Origin: Bradyrhizobium sp. 138
Lineage (GTDB): Bacteria; Pseudomonadota; Alphaproteobacteria; Rhizobiales; Xanthobacteraceae
Direction: 5' to 3'
Length of the DNA: 64,000 bases
Assembly (NCBI RefSeq): GCF_023074075.1
Contig: NZ_JADPKT010000003.1
Location: 604,001-668,000 of the forward strand
This document shows, piece after piece, positions 17,540 through 26,011 of this stretch (the first letter of the stretch is position 1; each line of letters begins with the position of its first letter). Below the pieces are notes generated by a model, which was not told the origin of the DNA, searched no databases, and worked only from the letters and a program-made list of their open reading frames with translations. The translations under genes and the position numbers were made by a program.

Positions 17540-18214
17540 CTACTCGTTCCGCGCGATCGCCGTCAGCTTGGTCATGTTCCGCAGCAATATCCGGCCGCGC
17601 TGCAGATCAAGAATCGCTTCCTTGCGCCAGGCCTGCAGCTGGCGGTTGACGCTCTCGCGGGCGGCGCCGACGAAGACGCCGAGCTGCTCCTGAGAGATGT
17701 GCACCTCGGAGCCGAAATCGGCGGCGAGGGCGCAGAGCCGCCGCGCCAGGCGCACCGGCAGCGGCTGCAGCATGGATTCTTCCATGCGCTCGCTCTGCCA
17801 GCGGATGCGCTGGCACAACAGCGCGATGATCTTGATCGCGACCTTCGGCTCGCGTTCGAGGAAGCTGAGAAAATCCTCGCGCCGCAGCACGAACAATTCG
17901 CTGGCCTCGCCCGCGGTCGCATCCGCGGTGCGATTCTGGCCGTCGAGCACCGCGACTTCGCCGAACAGGTCGCCCGGTCCCATGAAATTGAGCGTCAGCC
18001 GGCTGCCGTCGGAGGCGCCGGTCTCGATGCGGACCTGGCCGCGGCGCACGCCGAACAGCGCGTCCCCGGGATCGCCCTTCTGGAACAGCACCTCGCCGTT
18101 CCCCAGATGCTGGGTGTGACAGAGGTTGGACAGCCGCTGGAGCTCGTCTGCACCGAGATCCGCGAACATCGCGTTCATCTTCAGAATGACCGCAAATTCG
18201 GCCTGCTTGCTCAT
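17540..18214 (-). CDS. Crp/Fnr family transcriptional regulator
   Basis: This 224-residue protein has an N-terminal cyclic-nucleotide-binding fold (residues about 12-125; GDPGDALFGVRRGQVRI and MGPGDLFGEVAVLDGQNRTADATA) and a C-terminal winged helix (about 150-215; ISQEQLGVFVGAARESVNRQL). The FGEVAVLDGQNRTA phosphate-binding cassette resembles that of cAMP-binding members, and no N-terminal Cys cluster for an iron-sulfur centre is seen, so it is closer to Crp than Fnr. It is divergent from an AsmA gene, with a Crp-like site at 18305-18320 between them. A class III nucleotide cyclase is encoded at 20704-23151, which could supply its ligand. Confidence 0.92.
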   Translation of the reverse strand: MSKQAEFAVILKMNAMFADLGADELQRLSNLCHTQHLGNGEVLFQKGDPGDALFGVRRGQVRIETGASDGSRLTLNFMGPGDLFGEVAVLDGQNRTADATAGEASELFVLRREDFLSFLEREPKVAIKIIALLCQRIRWQSERMEESMLQPLPVRLARRLCALAADFGSEVHISQEQLGVFVGAARESVNRQLQAWRKEAILDLQRGRILLRNMTKLTAIARNE

Positions 18215-18304
18215 TTCAATGTCCTTGTGAACGTCCGGTCAGTTTCCTTGGCAAATCGCTTGAAACCATCAACATCAGGATCGCGTAAAACCGCGCCGGG
18301 GAAG

Positions 18305-18320
18305 TGTGTCATAAGTCACA
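18305..18320. promoter_or_regulatory. Crp-like binding site between regulator and asmA
   Basis: TGTGT-CATAAG-TCACA matches the Crp consensus TGTGA-N6-TCACA at 9 of 10 defined positions. It lies 91 bp upstream of the Crp/Fnr start and about 130 bp upstream of the AsmA start. Binding by the adjacent regulator is inferred. Confidence 0.6.
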
Positions 18321-18448
18321 TAACTTTGCAGCACCCCTGACTTATTTTTACGCGCTTGGAGCCGCTTCCCGTCCGGGGATAAACTCAGGCGCAAAGGATG
18401 GTCAGCCGGCGGGATTGGACGCCGATCGTCCGTCGCTGGAAAGTCGAG

Positions 18449-20530
18449 ATGAGAACAGTGAAATTCGCCGGCGCGGCTTTGGTCGCCGTCATTATCGTGA
18501 TCGCCCTCCTGCTGGTGGTCGGGATCCCTTCGGGCTTCCTGACCTCGACGATCGCCTCGCGCGTCGAGAGTGCGACGGGCTATCGCCTGTCGGTCGACGG
18601 AACCACCAGGATCAGCCTGTGGCCGACGCTGAACGTCACCCTGAACGATCTGACGCTGGCCGACCCCAGGGATCGCAGCGGCATCACGCGCCTGACCATC
18701 GACAGCGTGCAGGCCGACATGTCGCTCTCCAGCGTGTGGTCGGGCCGCCCCGAGATCAGCGAGCTCGTCGTCACCCATCCCGTGCTCTACCAGCCGCTGC
18801 TGCGCGAGCGGCTGCCGAATGCGGCAGCCTCCTCGAAGCCGCCCCTCGCACTCGACGCAGGTGGCGCGACCATCGACCGCGTCACGGTCACCGACGGCGA
18901 GGTCGCATTCTCCCGCATGCGCGACCGTGTCGAGGGCCGCATCAGCGCCATCAACGCCGACGCGACCGTCGGGCGCGACCGCAAGGTCAATATCACCGGC
19001 ACCGCGCGGGTCGGCGACCACCCGACCAAGTTCGACATCAAGGCGACGACGCCGGCGCCGCCGGCCGACCGGCCGACGATCCCGGTGGATTTCGCCATCG
19101 ACATGCCCGATGTGCTGAAGTCTCAACTCACCGGTCATGCCGAGATGCGGATGAGCGGCGATGTCGTGATGATCAACGGCGTGAATGGCAAGCTCGGCGA
19201 CGGCGCCTTCAACGGCTGGGCTTCGGTCGACATCGCCAGCAAGCCCCTGGTCAAGCTCGACCTCGACTTCCAGCGGCTGACGATTCCGCTGGCGAAATCG
19301 CCCCAGGGCACGGCCGGGCAGCCCTGGAGCGATGCGCCGATCGACGTGTCCGGGCTCAATTATGTCGATGCGCAGGTGAGGATCTCCGCAAGCGAGGCCG
19401 TGATCGGCGATGCGCGCATCGCACCGCTGGCGCTCGATGGCAAGCTCGCCGGCGGCGTGCTGAAGGCCGGCACCGCCAATCTCGGCGCCTATGGCGGCCA
19501 GGTCTCGGGCGAGGTGATCCTGGATGCGACCACCGGCGCGCCGAGCTTTGCCATGCATTCCGACCTCGTCGGCGTGCGGGCGCTGCCGCTGCTGCAGGGC
19601 CTTGCCGAATTCGACCGCATCGACGGCAAGCTGCAGGCCAAGCTCGCTCTGCGCAGCGCCGGCACCAGCCAGCGCGCGCTGATGGCGAACATGCAGGGCA
19701 CCGCCTTCGTCAATTTCCAGGACGGCGCCATCCGCGGCATCAACGTCGCGCAGATGATCCGCTCGCTGACATCGGGCACGCTCTCCGGCTGGCAAGACAA
19801 CCAGAACAGCAACCAGAACGGCAACCAGGAGCAGAGCACGGATCTGTCGCAGCTCTCGGCCTCCTTCCGCATCGACAAGGGTCAGGCGGTGACGACCGAT
19901 CTCAATCTGATCGGGCCGCTGGTGCGCGTCACCGGCGCCGGCACCATCGCGCTCGACACCAAGATGATGGGTTTTCGCGTCGAGCCGAAGCTGGTGATGA
20001 CGACCGAAGGCCAGGGCCGCGCCAATGAGCCGGTCGGCTTCGGCATTCCCGTGATGATCCAGGGCTCTTGGTCGCAGCCGCGGATCTACCCTGACATGGC
20101 CGGCATGCTGGACAATCCGGATGCCGCCTATGCCAAGCTGCGCGAGATGGGCAAGGGCCTGTTCGGCCCTGACGGCGCCGGCCTCGGCAATATCCTGGGC
20201 AGCCTCGGTCTCGGCGGAGCCAATGCGCCGGGCAGCGGCAATGCGGCCGGCAATGCCAATCCGCAGGCCCAGCAGCCGGGCCAGAACAATCTGCTCGGCG
20301 GTCCGCTCGGGGAGGCGATCGGCAATCTGATCCAGCAGGGACTTTCCAGTGGCGCGGGAAGCAGCACCGGCACCGCGCCAGGCGGCGGCCGCAGCCGCAG
20401 CCTGCCGGCAACGCCGTCCACACCGTCCCCGCAGGCCTCGCCTGCGGCTCCAGCCCTCGAGGACCCGCCGGTCGCGCAGCAGGACAGTCAGCCAATGAAC
20501 GACGTGCTGCGGCAACTCTTCAACCGGTGA
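18449..20530 (+). CDS. AsmA family protein
   Basis: A 693-residue inner-membrane-anchored periplasmic protein. A single N-terminal membrane helix (residues about 5-27) is followed by the family signature GYRLSVDGTTRISLWPTLNV and a long beta-rich repeat region typical of bridge-like lipid transfer proteins. The AsmA C-terminal domain is near 460-560 (RIDKGQAVTTDLNLIGPLV). The tail is Asn/Gln/Gly/Pro-rich low complexity. Family members affect outer-membrane lipid or protein assembly. The ATG at 18449 has GGAAAG 5 bp upstream; an ATG at 18398 is an alternative. It is divergent from the Crp/Fnr gene. Confidence 0.9.
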   Translation: MRTVKFAGAALVAVIIVIALLLVVGIPSGFLTSTIASRVESATGYRLSVDGTTRISLWPTLNVTLNDLTLADPRDRSGITRLTIDSVQADMSLSSVWSGRPEISELVVTHPVLYQPLLRERLPNAAASSKPPLALDAGGATIDRVTVTDGEVAFSRMRDRVEGRISAINADATVGRDRKVNITGTARVGDHPTKFDIKATTPAPPADRPTIPVDFAIDMPDVLKSQLTGHAEMRMSGDVVMINGVNGKLGDGAFNGWASVDIASKPLVKLDLDFQRLTIPLAKSPQGTAGQPWSDAPIDVSGLNYVDAQVRISASEAVIGDARIAPLALDGKLAGGVLKAGTANLGAYGGQVSGEVILDATTGAPSFAMHSDLVGVRALPLLQGLAEFDRIDGKLQAKLALRSAGTSQRALMANMQGTAFVNFQDGAIRGINVAQMIRSLTSGTLSGWQDNQNSNQNGNQEQSTDLSQLSASFRIDKGQAVTTDLNLIGPLVRVTGAGTIALDTKMMGFRVEPKLVMTTEGQGRANEPVGFGIPVMIQGSWSQPRIYPDMAGMLDNPDAAYAKLREMGKGLFGPDGAGLGNILGSLGLGGANAPGSGNAAGNANPQAQQPGQNNLLGGPLGEAIGNLIQQGLSSGAGSSTGTAPGGGRSRSLPATPSTPSPQASPAAPALEDPPVAQQDSQPMNDVLRQLFNR

Positions 20531-20703
20531 TCGGCGGACTGGGCGGCTGGATTCCACGGCAATCCCTACACGTCCACAGGGAGTAACCACGCCGGCCGGT
20601 CCGAAGGCCGCGCGGCGGTCGTTTGGCCCAAATTGTGATAGAACGGTCCCGAAGGGCCGACGGCCCGCAGCGCCGGCGTCGATGGCGGCGCGAGAGGATC
20701 GGG

Positions 20704-23151
20704 ATGGCAGGAGCGAACGACAAGAGACGGTTTCTGCGCGAGGGCCTGTTCGCCAAATACGTCGTCTCCCTCGTCGGCCTCGTCGTGTTCGTCCTCGCCG
20801 TCAACGGCGCGATGGAGACCTGGATCTCCTACCGCGCCACCAGGACGCAGCTGACCGACGGCCTGGAGGACAAGGCGCAAGCCGCGGCGCGGCGGATCGA
20901 GCAGTCGATCTCGGAGCTCGACCGCCAGATCAGCTGGGTGACGCGGGCGAGCCAGGACACGCTCGAGAAGCGCCGTGCCGATTACGCTTCGCTGCTGCAC
21001 CAGGTCTCGGTCGTCAACCAGCTGTTCCAGCTCAACGGCGAGGGCCGCGAGGTGCTGCGCGTCTCGCGCCAGTCGACCACGACCGGCAGCAATGCCGACC
21101 TCTCCCGCGACATGCGCTTCACCGAGACCGTCGCCCGCGGCGTCAGCTATGCGCCGGCCTGGTTCGCCGACCGGACGCCGTTGATGTCGATCTCGGTGGC
21201 GCATTCCGGCTTCAATGCCGGCGTCACCGTCGCGGAGATCGATCTCGGCTTCCTCTCCGACTTCCTGTCGGACGCGCAGGTCGGCAAGGCCGCCTTCGCC
21301 TATGTGGTCGATCCGCGCGGCCGTGTGCTGGCGACGTCGTCGAAAGGGCCCGATGTCGGCAAGGATTTGTCGAAGCTGCCGCAGGTCGCGGCCGCGATCG
21401 CGCCCGGCCACGAGCCCGATACATCGGGCACCGACTTCAACGGCCATGCGGTGATGAGCGCCGCGAGCATCGTGCCGAAGCTCGGCTGGAGCGTGCTGTT
21501 CGAGCAGCCGACCACGCAGGCCCTGATGCCGATCCGCGACCAGCTGGTGCGCATCGCGCTGCTGATCGGAATGGGCCTTATGGTCGCAATCCTCGCCGGC
21601 ACGCTGCTCGCCCGCCGCATGATCATCCCGATCACGGCGCTGCGCGACGGCGCGCAACTGCTCGGCGAGGGCGATTTCAGCCACCGCATCGAAGTGCGCA
21701 CCTCCGACGAGCTGGAAGACCTCGCCGGCCAGTTCAACCGCATGGCCGGCCAGATCCAGGAGACCTATTCGAACCTGGAGACCAAGGTCGAGGAGCGTAC
21801 CCGTGATCTCGCGCAGTCGATCAACGAGCTGAAGGTGCTCGAGGAGGTCGGCCGCGCCGTCGCCTCCTCGCTCGATCTCGACGCCGTGCTGCCGACGATC
21901 GCCGCGCGCGCGATCGAGATCACCCATGCCGACGCGGTGCTGATCTACGGCTTCGACGCCGAGCGGCACAGCTTCAATCTGGTCGAGGCTGATGGCATCG
22001 ACAAATCCGCCGACGGCGCCCATGTCACCATCGAGGAAGGCGACAACATTCTGAGCGATGCCGCCAGAAGCGGCGAGCCGATCGCGTTGGCCGATCTCGA
22101 TCAAGCCGCCGAGCAGCCGCTGCGCGAGGTCGCGACCGCGGCCGGCTTCAATTCGGTGCTGGTCGTGCCGCTGGTCGATCAGCAGGGCACGCTCGGCTCG
22201 CTGGTGGTGCTGCGCCGTCCCAGTGGCGAGTTCGCGCCCAGCATCATCGGCCTGATGCGCACCTTCGCCAACCAGGCGGTGCTGGCGATGCGCAATGCGC
22301 GCCTGTTCAGCGAGGTCGATCACAAGGGCCGCGAGCTGGAGGCGGCGAGCGAGACCGTGCGTGCCCAGGCCGACAAGCTCAAGCAGCAGACCGAGCAGCT
22401 CAAGGACTGGAACAAGTCGCTGGAGGAGCGCGTCAAGACCCAGCTCGGCGAGATCGAGCGCATCCGCAAGCTCGAGCGCTTCCTGGCGCCGCAGGTGGCG
22501 CAGCTGATCGCGTCGTCCGACAGCCCGGAAGGGTTGCTCACCAGCCAGCGCCGCGAGGTGACCGTGGTGTTCTGCGATCTGCGCGGCTTCACCGCGTTCA
22601 CGGAGGCGACCGAGCCGGAAGAGGCGATGAACGTGCTGCGCGAATATCACGCCGCGCTCGGCAAGCTGATCTTCAAATATGAGGGCACGCTCGACAAATA
22701 TGCCGGCGACGGCGTGATGATCCTATTCAACGCGCCGATCCAGTTCGAGGACCACACCAGGCGCGCCGTGAAGATGGCGGTGGAGATGCGCGACACCATC
22801 GGCCCCTTGACCGAGCGCTGGCGCAACCGCGGGCACAGCCTCGGCTTCGGCATCGGCATTGCGGTCGGCTATGCCACGCTCGGCCAGGTCGGCTTCGAGC
22901 AGCGGCTGGAATATGCCGCGATCGGCAGCGTCACCAACCTCGCCTCGCGCCTCTGCGGCGAGGCCAAGCCCAACCAGATCGTGGTCAGCCGCCGCGTCTT
23001 TGGCATCGTCGAGCCTTTCGTCGAGGCCCGCGCCCTCGACGATCTCCAGCTCAAGGGTTTCAATCACCCCGTGCTCGCCATGGAGATTTTGAGCTGGCGC
23101 GAGGAGGTCGACAACGTGGTCGATGCCACCGCGGTGCGGATGCGAGGCTAG
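20704..23151 (+). CDS. Membrane sensor class III adenylate/guanylate cyclase (Cache-HAMP-GAF-cyclase)
   Basis: The 815 residues run: TM1 (about 16-37), periplasmic Cache-like sensor (about 45-280), TM2 (about 283-303), HAMP (about 305-360), GAF (about 385-535), coiled coil (about 540-600), cyclase domain (about 615-745). Metal-binding Asp residues are in FCDLRGF (near 624) and KYAGDGVM (near 667). The transition-state Asn and Arg are in TNLASRL. The base-recognition position is Ala in YAAIGS, not the Asp of mammalian cyclases, so cAMP versus cGMP is open. The ATG at 20704 follows GAGAGGATC. The product may feed the Crp/Fnr regulator 2.5 kb upstream. Confidence 0.93.
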   Translation: MAGANDKRRFLREGLFAKYVVSLVGLVVFVLAVNGAMETWISYRATRTQLTDGLEDKAQAAARRIEQSISELDRQISWVTRASQDTLEKRRADYASLLHQVSVVNQLFQLNGEGREVLRVSRQSTTTGSNADLSRDMRFTETVARGVSYAPAWFADRTPLMSISVAHSGFNAGVTVAEIDLGFLSDFLSDAQVGKAAFAYVVDPRGRVLATSSKGPDVGKDLSKLPQVAAAIAPGHEPDTSGTDFNGHAVMSAASIVPKLGWSVLFEQPTTQALMPIRDQLVRIALLIGMGLMVAILAGTLLARRMIIPITALRDGAQLLGEGDFSHRIEVRTSDELEDLAGQFNRMAGQIQETYSNLETKVEERTRDLAQSINELKVLEEVGRAVASSLDLDAVLPTIAARAIEITHADAVLIYGFDAERHSFNLVEADGIDKSADGAHVTIEEGDNILSDAARSGEPIALADLDQAAEQPLREVATAAGFNSVLVVPLVDQQGTLGSLVVLRRPSGEFAPSIIGLMRTFANQAVLAMRNARLFSEVDHKGRELEAASETVRAQADKLKQQTEQLKDWNKSLEERVKTQLGEIERIRKLERFLAPQVAQLIASSDSPEGLLTSQRREVTVVFCDLRGFTAFTEATEPEEAMNVLREYHAALGKLIFKYEGTLDKYAGDGVMILFNAPIQFEDHTRRAVKMAVEMRDTIGPLTERWRNRGHSLGFGIGIAVGYATLGQVGFEQRLEYAAIGSVTNLASRLCGEAKPNQIVVSRRVFGIVEPFVEARALDDLQLKGFNHPVLAMEILSWREEVDNVVDATAVRMRG

Positions 23152-23192
23152 ACTGAATGCCTTTGGATTGAGTCGGTTGCCGCGGCTCGTTC

Positions 23193-23337
23193 ACCTCTCC
23201 CGCTTGCGGGAGAGGTCGGCGCGTCCGGGCGATGCGAAGCATCGTCCCGCGCGCCGGGAGAGGGCTTTCTCCTCTAGGGGATTGTCCCGTTGCGGAAACA
23301 CCCTCTCCCCAGCCCTCTCCCGCAAGCGGGAGAGGGA
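23193..23337. repeat. Intergenic palindromic repeat, family B copy 1
   Basis: CCTCTCCCGCTTGCGGGAGAGG opens the unit, and CCCTCTCCCGCAAGCGGGAG occurs near its right end. Internal GATGCGAAGCATC is another dyad. It follows the cyclase gene. A second copy is at 33928-34051. Confidence 0.8.
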
Positions 23338-23399
23338 GCGCACCTCCGTTGTAGCGATCAAACCTGATCTCATCACGCTCTGGCTTCTCGCCTGCCTCG

Positions 23400-24110
23400 A
23401 ACGGCGAGGCATTGCTTGTTATCGCTCACCGGCAGCCATTCGCGATCCCGCGGCGCGTTGCGCCCGGGTTTTGCTGAGGTCTCGGCACCCTTCGAAGTGG
23501 AAGGGCGCAGGGAAGACCGGGCACCGGCTGGCACCCGCAAGACCCCTGTGCATGAGTGCGTCATAGTCGCTCACAGGGGAGAAACAGGTGCGACCGAATG
23601 CCCGGCCTTCCCTGCGCAGTGGTTGAAACGGCTTATGTCGCGCTCTCGCCGGTGAGTCGATTCTCTGTTGCCACCGTCGCCCTGCGGCTTTCATCGGATG
23701 CACAGGTCCGGTTGGACCCGCGCACCGCCGCAAGACTTGACGCCAGATATGCGGGCGTCACGACCACACGATTTTGCCGTACGCGTTCGACATCGTCGTA
23801 CACGCGCCCGCTGATCGCTCACGGGGACTACCCGCCCTGCGACCGCATCTGGCGCCAACGCCGCCCGCGTCCACCGCCCCTCACCCCACGAACCCTGACG
23901 ATCGCGATCCGTCCCTTACCATGGGATGAGTTGGAAGGGAGCATAGGGTGTGTCGAGGTTCGGGTAAAGAGAAATTTTGATTATTCGAAGAAGAAAGCGA
24001 AGGGCGGCGAGGCAACGTGTAAGAACCTCTTACAAGTTGCCAACCCCATGCGGGCATTCTGTACAAATGTCGAAAACAACCCCATGCACAGTAGAGGGGG
24101 CGAGCCGGAT
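23400..24110. repeat. Structured noncoding element, probable recurrent Bradyrhizobium intergenic element
   Basis: No credible gene is seen in these 700 bases. Several strong dyads occur in order: an 18-bp arm at 23505-23522 pairing with 23600-23617 (17 of 18 matches), inside it CCCCTGTG (23543-23550) with CACAGGGG (23572-23579), then TGACGCC (23738-23744) with GGCGTCA (23754-23760). The right part (about 23970-24100) is richer in A and T. It looks like an intergenic element I remember as recurring in Bradyrhizobium genomes; this memory is unverified. It may be a relic, a mobile noncoding unit or a structured RNA. Confidence 0.5.
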
Positions 24111-24173
24111 CAATGGGTTAGCGGAACGAGAGCCTTGGCAGGCCGAGAGCGGGGAATGGACGGAAGCCAGGAT

Positions 24174-24350
24174 TCAGCGCGGCGGATCTTCTTCGCGCGG
24201 ACCATCACCCTGATACTTGGTCTCGGCAACGGTCGCGCTTTCGACGGAGGCGACGATCTCGATTTCGTCACCTTCCTTGAGCGCGAGCCGGTCGATCAGC
24301 TCTTGGGGAAGAACCACAGCCAGATCGTCATCCCATTTGAAAACCTTCAT
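24174..24350 (-). CDS. AbrB/MazE-like small protein (orphan antitoxin-like)
   Basis: This 58-residue reading frame has an ATG at 24350 with GAGG 5 bp upstream and a TGA at 24174. MKVFKWDDDLAVVLPQELID followed by LALKEGDEIEIV is the swapped-hairpin AbrB/MazE/SpoVT fold, where the usual form is KWGNSLAVRLP; here GNS is replaced by DDD. The C-terminal tail is acidic. Such proteins usually neutralise a PIN or MazF toxin encoded directly downstream, but no toxin gene follows on this strand. It is divergent from the HigA-like gene, 98 bp away. It could be an orphan regulator or the remnant of a toxin-antitoxin pair. Confidence 0.8.
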   Translation of the reverse strand: MKVFKWDDDLAVVLPQELIDRLALKEGDEIEIVASVESATVAETKYQGDGPREEDPPR

Positions 24351-24448
24351 CGTGGCCTCTGCTCAAGCGACCGCGCCGTCGTTGATTTCACGTATCATGC
24401 TGACGAGGCGCCCCACAAGATCTCGACGACCACAGCTACAGGTGACCC

Positions 24449-24757
24449 ATGCTGATGACGAAGCGCAAGCCGGCCACGGTCGGCGAAATCCTCACCGAGG
24501 AATTCATGAAGCCGATGGGCCTGACCCAGGGCGCGCTGGCCGAGGCCATGGGCGTGCAGCGCAAGCACGTCAACGAACTCTGCAACGACCGCCGCAACGT
24601 CACCGCGGCCACCGCGCTGATTCTGGCCCGCGTCTTCGGCAACAGCCCGGACTTCTGGCTGAACGTGCAGCGGCGAACCGATTTGTGGGAGGCGATGCAT
24701 TCCGCCCGCGACCGCAAGCGGATCGAGCGGGCGCGGCCGCTGACCTCGGCGGCGTGA
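24449..24757 (+). CDS. HigA family antitoxin-like Xre regulator
   Basis: This 102-residue protein carries the HigA signature: ATVGEILTEEFMKPMGLTQG then ALAEAMGVQRKHVNELCNDR (helix-turn-helix, residues about 24-60) and RVFGNSPDFWLNVQRRTDLW cut here. HigA binds its own operator and neutralises the HigB mRNA interferase, normally encoded just upstream. No HigB-like frame is present in the 98 bp upstream or beyond, so this is an orphan. The ATG at 24449 has AGGTGA 4 bp upstream. Confidence 0.9.
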   Translation: MLMTKRKPATVGEILTEEFMKPMGLTQGALAEAMGVQRKHVNELCNDRRNVTAATALILARVFGNSPDFWLNVQRRTDLWEAMHSARDRKRIERARPLTSAA

Positions 24758-24805
24758 GCCGCACACGCTATCGCATATGGCGTTTAGCGAGACTTGAGCG
24801 CGCGC

Positions 24806-24938
24806 CTCGTCCTTCGAGACGACCGCTTCGCGGTCTCCTCAGGATGAGGCTAAGCAGCATTGGTGCTCGTTGAAACTTCTGCCGCGCACTCGGTCCTCAT
24901 CCTGAGGGCCCGCCAAAGGCGGGCGTCTCGAAGGATGG
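24806..24938. repeat. Intergenic palindromic repeat, family C copy 2
   Basis: CTCGTCCTTCGAGACG at the left pairs with CGTCTCGAAGGATGG at the right. Internal CTCCTCAGGATGAG and CTCATCCTGAGGGCC are the same modules as in 9336-9449. Confidence 0.75.
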
Positions 24939-24968
24939 CCACGGGCGAGATCGCTCCCATATGCGATT

Positions 24969-25030
24969 GCCCTCCCCGCATCCGCCTTCGCCCGAATGCG
25001 GGCTTCGGCGGACAAGAGGGGGAGGGAGCG
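24969..25030. repeat. Short palindromic intergenic element
   Basis: CCCTCCCCGCATCCGCC pairs loosely with GGCGGACAAGAGGGGGAGGG, and CCCGAATGCGGG lies between. It is related in style to the family B repeats. With the preceding repeat it accounts for most of the 390-bp gap before the next gene; nothing else is seen there. Confidence 0.55.
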
Positions 25031-25147
25031 CAGCGGTGCAAGGCGCTTGAATGTTGTAACCATCGGCACGATACCCCGAACCACATCCCGCCTCCCCGCG
25101 ACTAACCCTCGCCTCAACGGCGAGGCGGCTCTGATCGGAGACGACCC

Positions 25148-26011
25148 GTGGCGATTGCCCTGCCTTCGCGTGCTTATGATCTGCAGATGCTGGACCGGCC
25201 CGCTGAGCGTGGGCGCGACCACGGTTGGGTCTATGGGCTGCCGCCGGGGATCACGTCCGAGCAATGGCCGCTCGATCCGGTCACCGGCTATCCGCTGATG
25301 CACGGTTTTACGCTGCTGCTGCCGGAAGACTATCGCGTGCATGGCGAGGACATCGTCGCGCTGTCGTTCTTCGCCACCCCGGCCGATCACACCGACGGCG
25401 GCGCGACCGCTGCCCCCGAGATCCGCGAAGCCGTGCTGGCACGGCCGTCGCATCCGCGGCTGTCGCGCATGACCGACATCCTCGACTACGAATATGCCGC
25501 GCTGTTGCTGACCAGGCGCGAGTACAAAGGCGCGTTCGCGGCGCCGCCGGCGCCGCTTGCGCTGGCAACAGTGGAGCGGCCGCGCTGGCTCGATGTCGGC
25601 GGCGCCAGCGCTTTCTATCAGGCAGCCCCGCCCTTTGCGCAGAAGATGTTCGCGGGCCCTCCGCGCGCCGATCTGACAGCGAACCTCGCAATCGTTTTGA
25701 TGCCGCGCGCGAGCGATCCCAACGCAGGCAAGGCCCCGCAGGACCCGCACGTCCCGCGCAACCCGCCGAGCGACTATCAGTCCTACTACTACTTTGACGG
25801 CGCCCCGAGCCCCGAGAATTACCGCCTGCACGACTGGGCCAAGGACCACGCCCACAACCATCTCGGCGGCACCATGCGGCCGTGCCAGGCGGTGCCGGAG
25901 ATGAGCCCGTTCTACATCGAGTTCGAGGAATATTTCGGCGGCTACAATTTCGGCACCGGCAACGCGCAGCTCGACTTCAGGGATATGAAGTTCGACTGGG
26001 CGTGCGGCTGA
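25148..26011 (+). CDS. Conserved-looking protein of unknown function
   Basis: A 287-residue soluble protein from a GTG at 25148 with GGAG 7 bp upstream. I do not recognise a family. It has no signal peptide or membrane segment. It is rich in Pro, Tyr and Asp, with a central stretch SDYQSYYYFDGAPSPENYRL cut here, and ends in GNAQLDFRDMKFDWACG, which resembles the buried strand ending of some metal-free beta-sandwich proteins, though that is only an impression. Codon use is like its neighbours. It converges on the LTXXQ-type gene, with adjacent stop codons. Confidence 0.75.
   Translation: MAIALPSRAYDLQMLDRPAERGRDHGWVYGLPPGITSEQWPLDPVTGYPLMHGFTLLLPEDYRVHGEDIVALSFFATPADHTDGGATAAPEIREAVLARPSHPRLSRMTDILDYEYAALLLTRREYKGAFAAPPAPLALATVERPRWLDVGGASAFYQAAPPFAQKMFAGPPRADLTANLAIVLMPRASDPNAGKAPQDPHVPRNPPSDYQSYYYFDGAPSPENYRLHDWAKDHAHNHLGGTMRPCQAVPEMSPFYIEFEEYFGGYNFGTGNAQLDFRDMKFDWACG

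Noticed and set aside
18275..20590. 771-codon minus-strand frame antisense to asmA
   Set aside because: Shadow frame with no domain; the + strand gene is convincing.
23556..24455. 299-codon + strand frame across the noncoding element
   Set aside because: It has unusual composition, crosses several dyads and overlaps the AbrB-like gene on the other strand, with no ribosome site.
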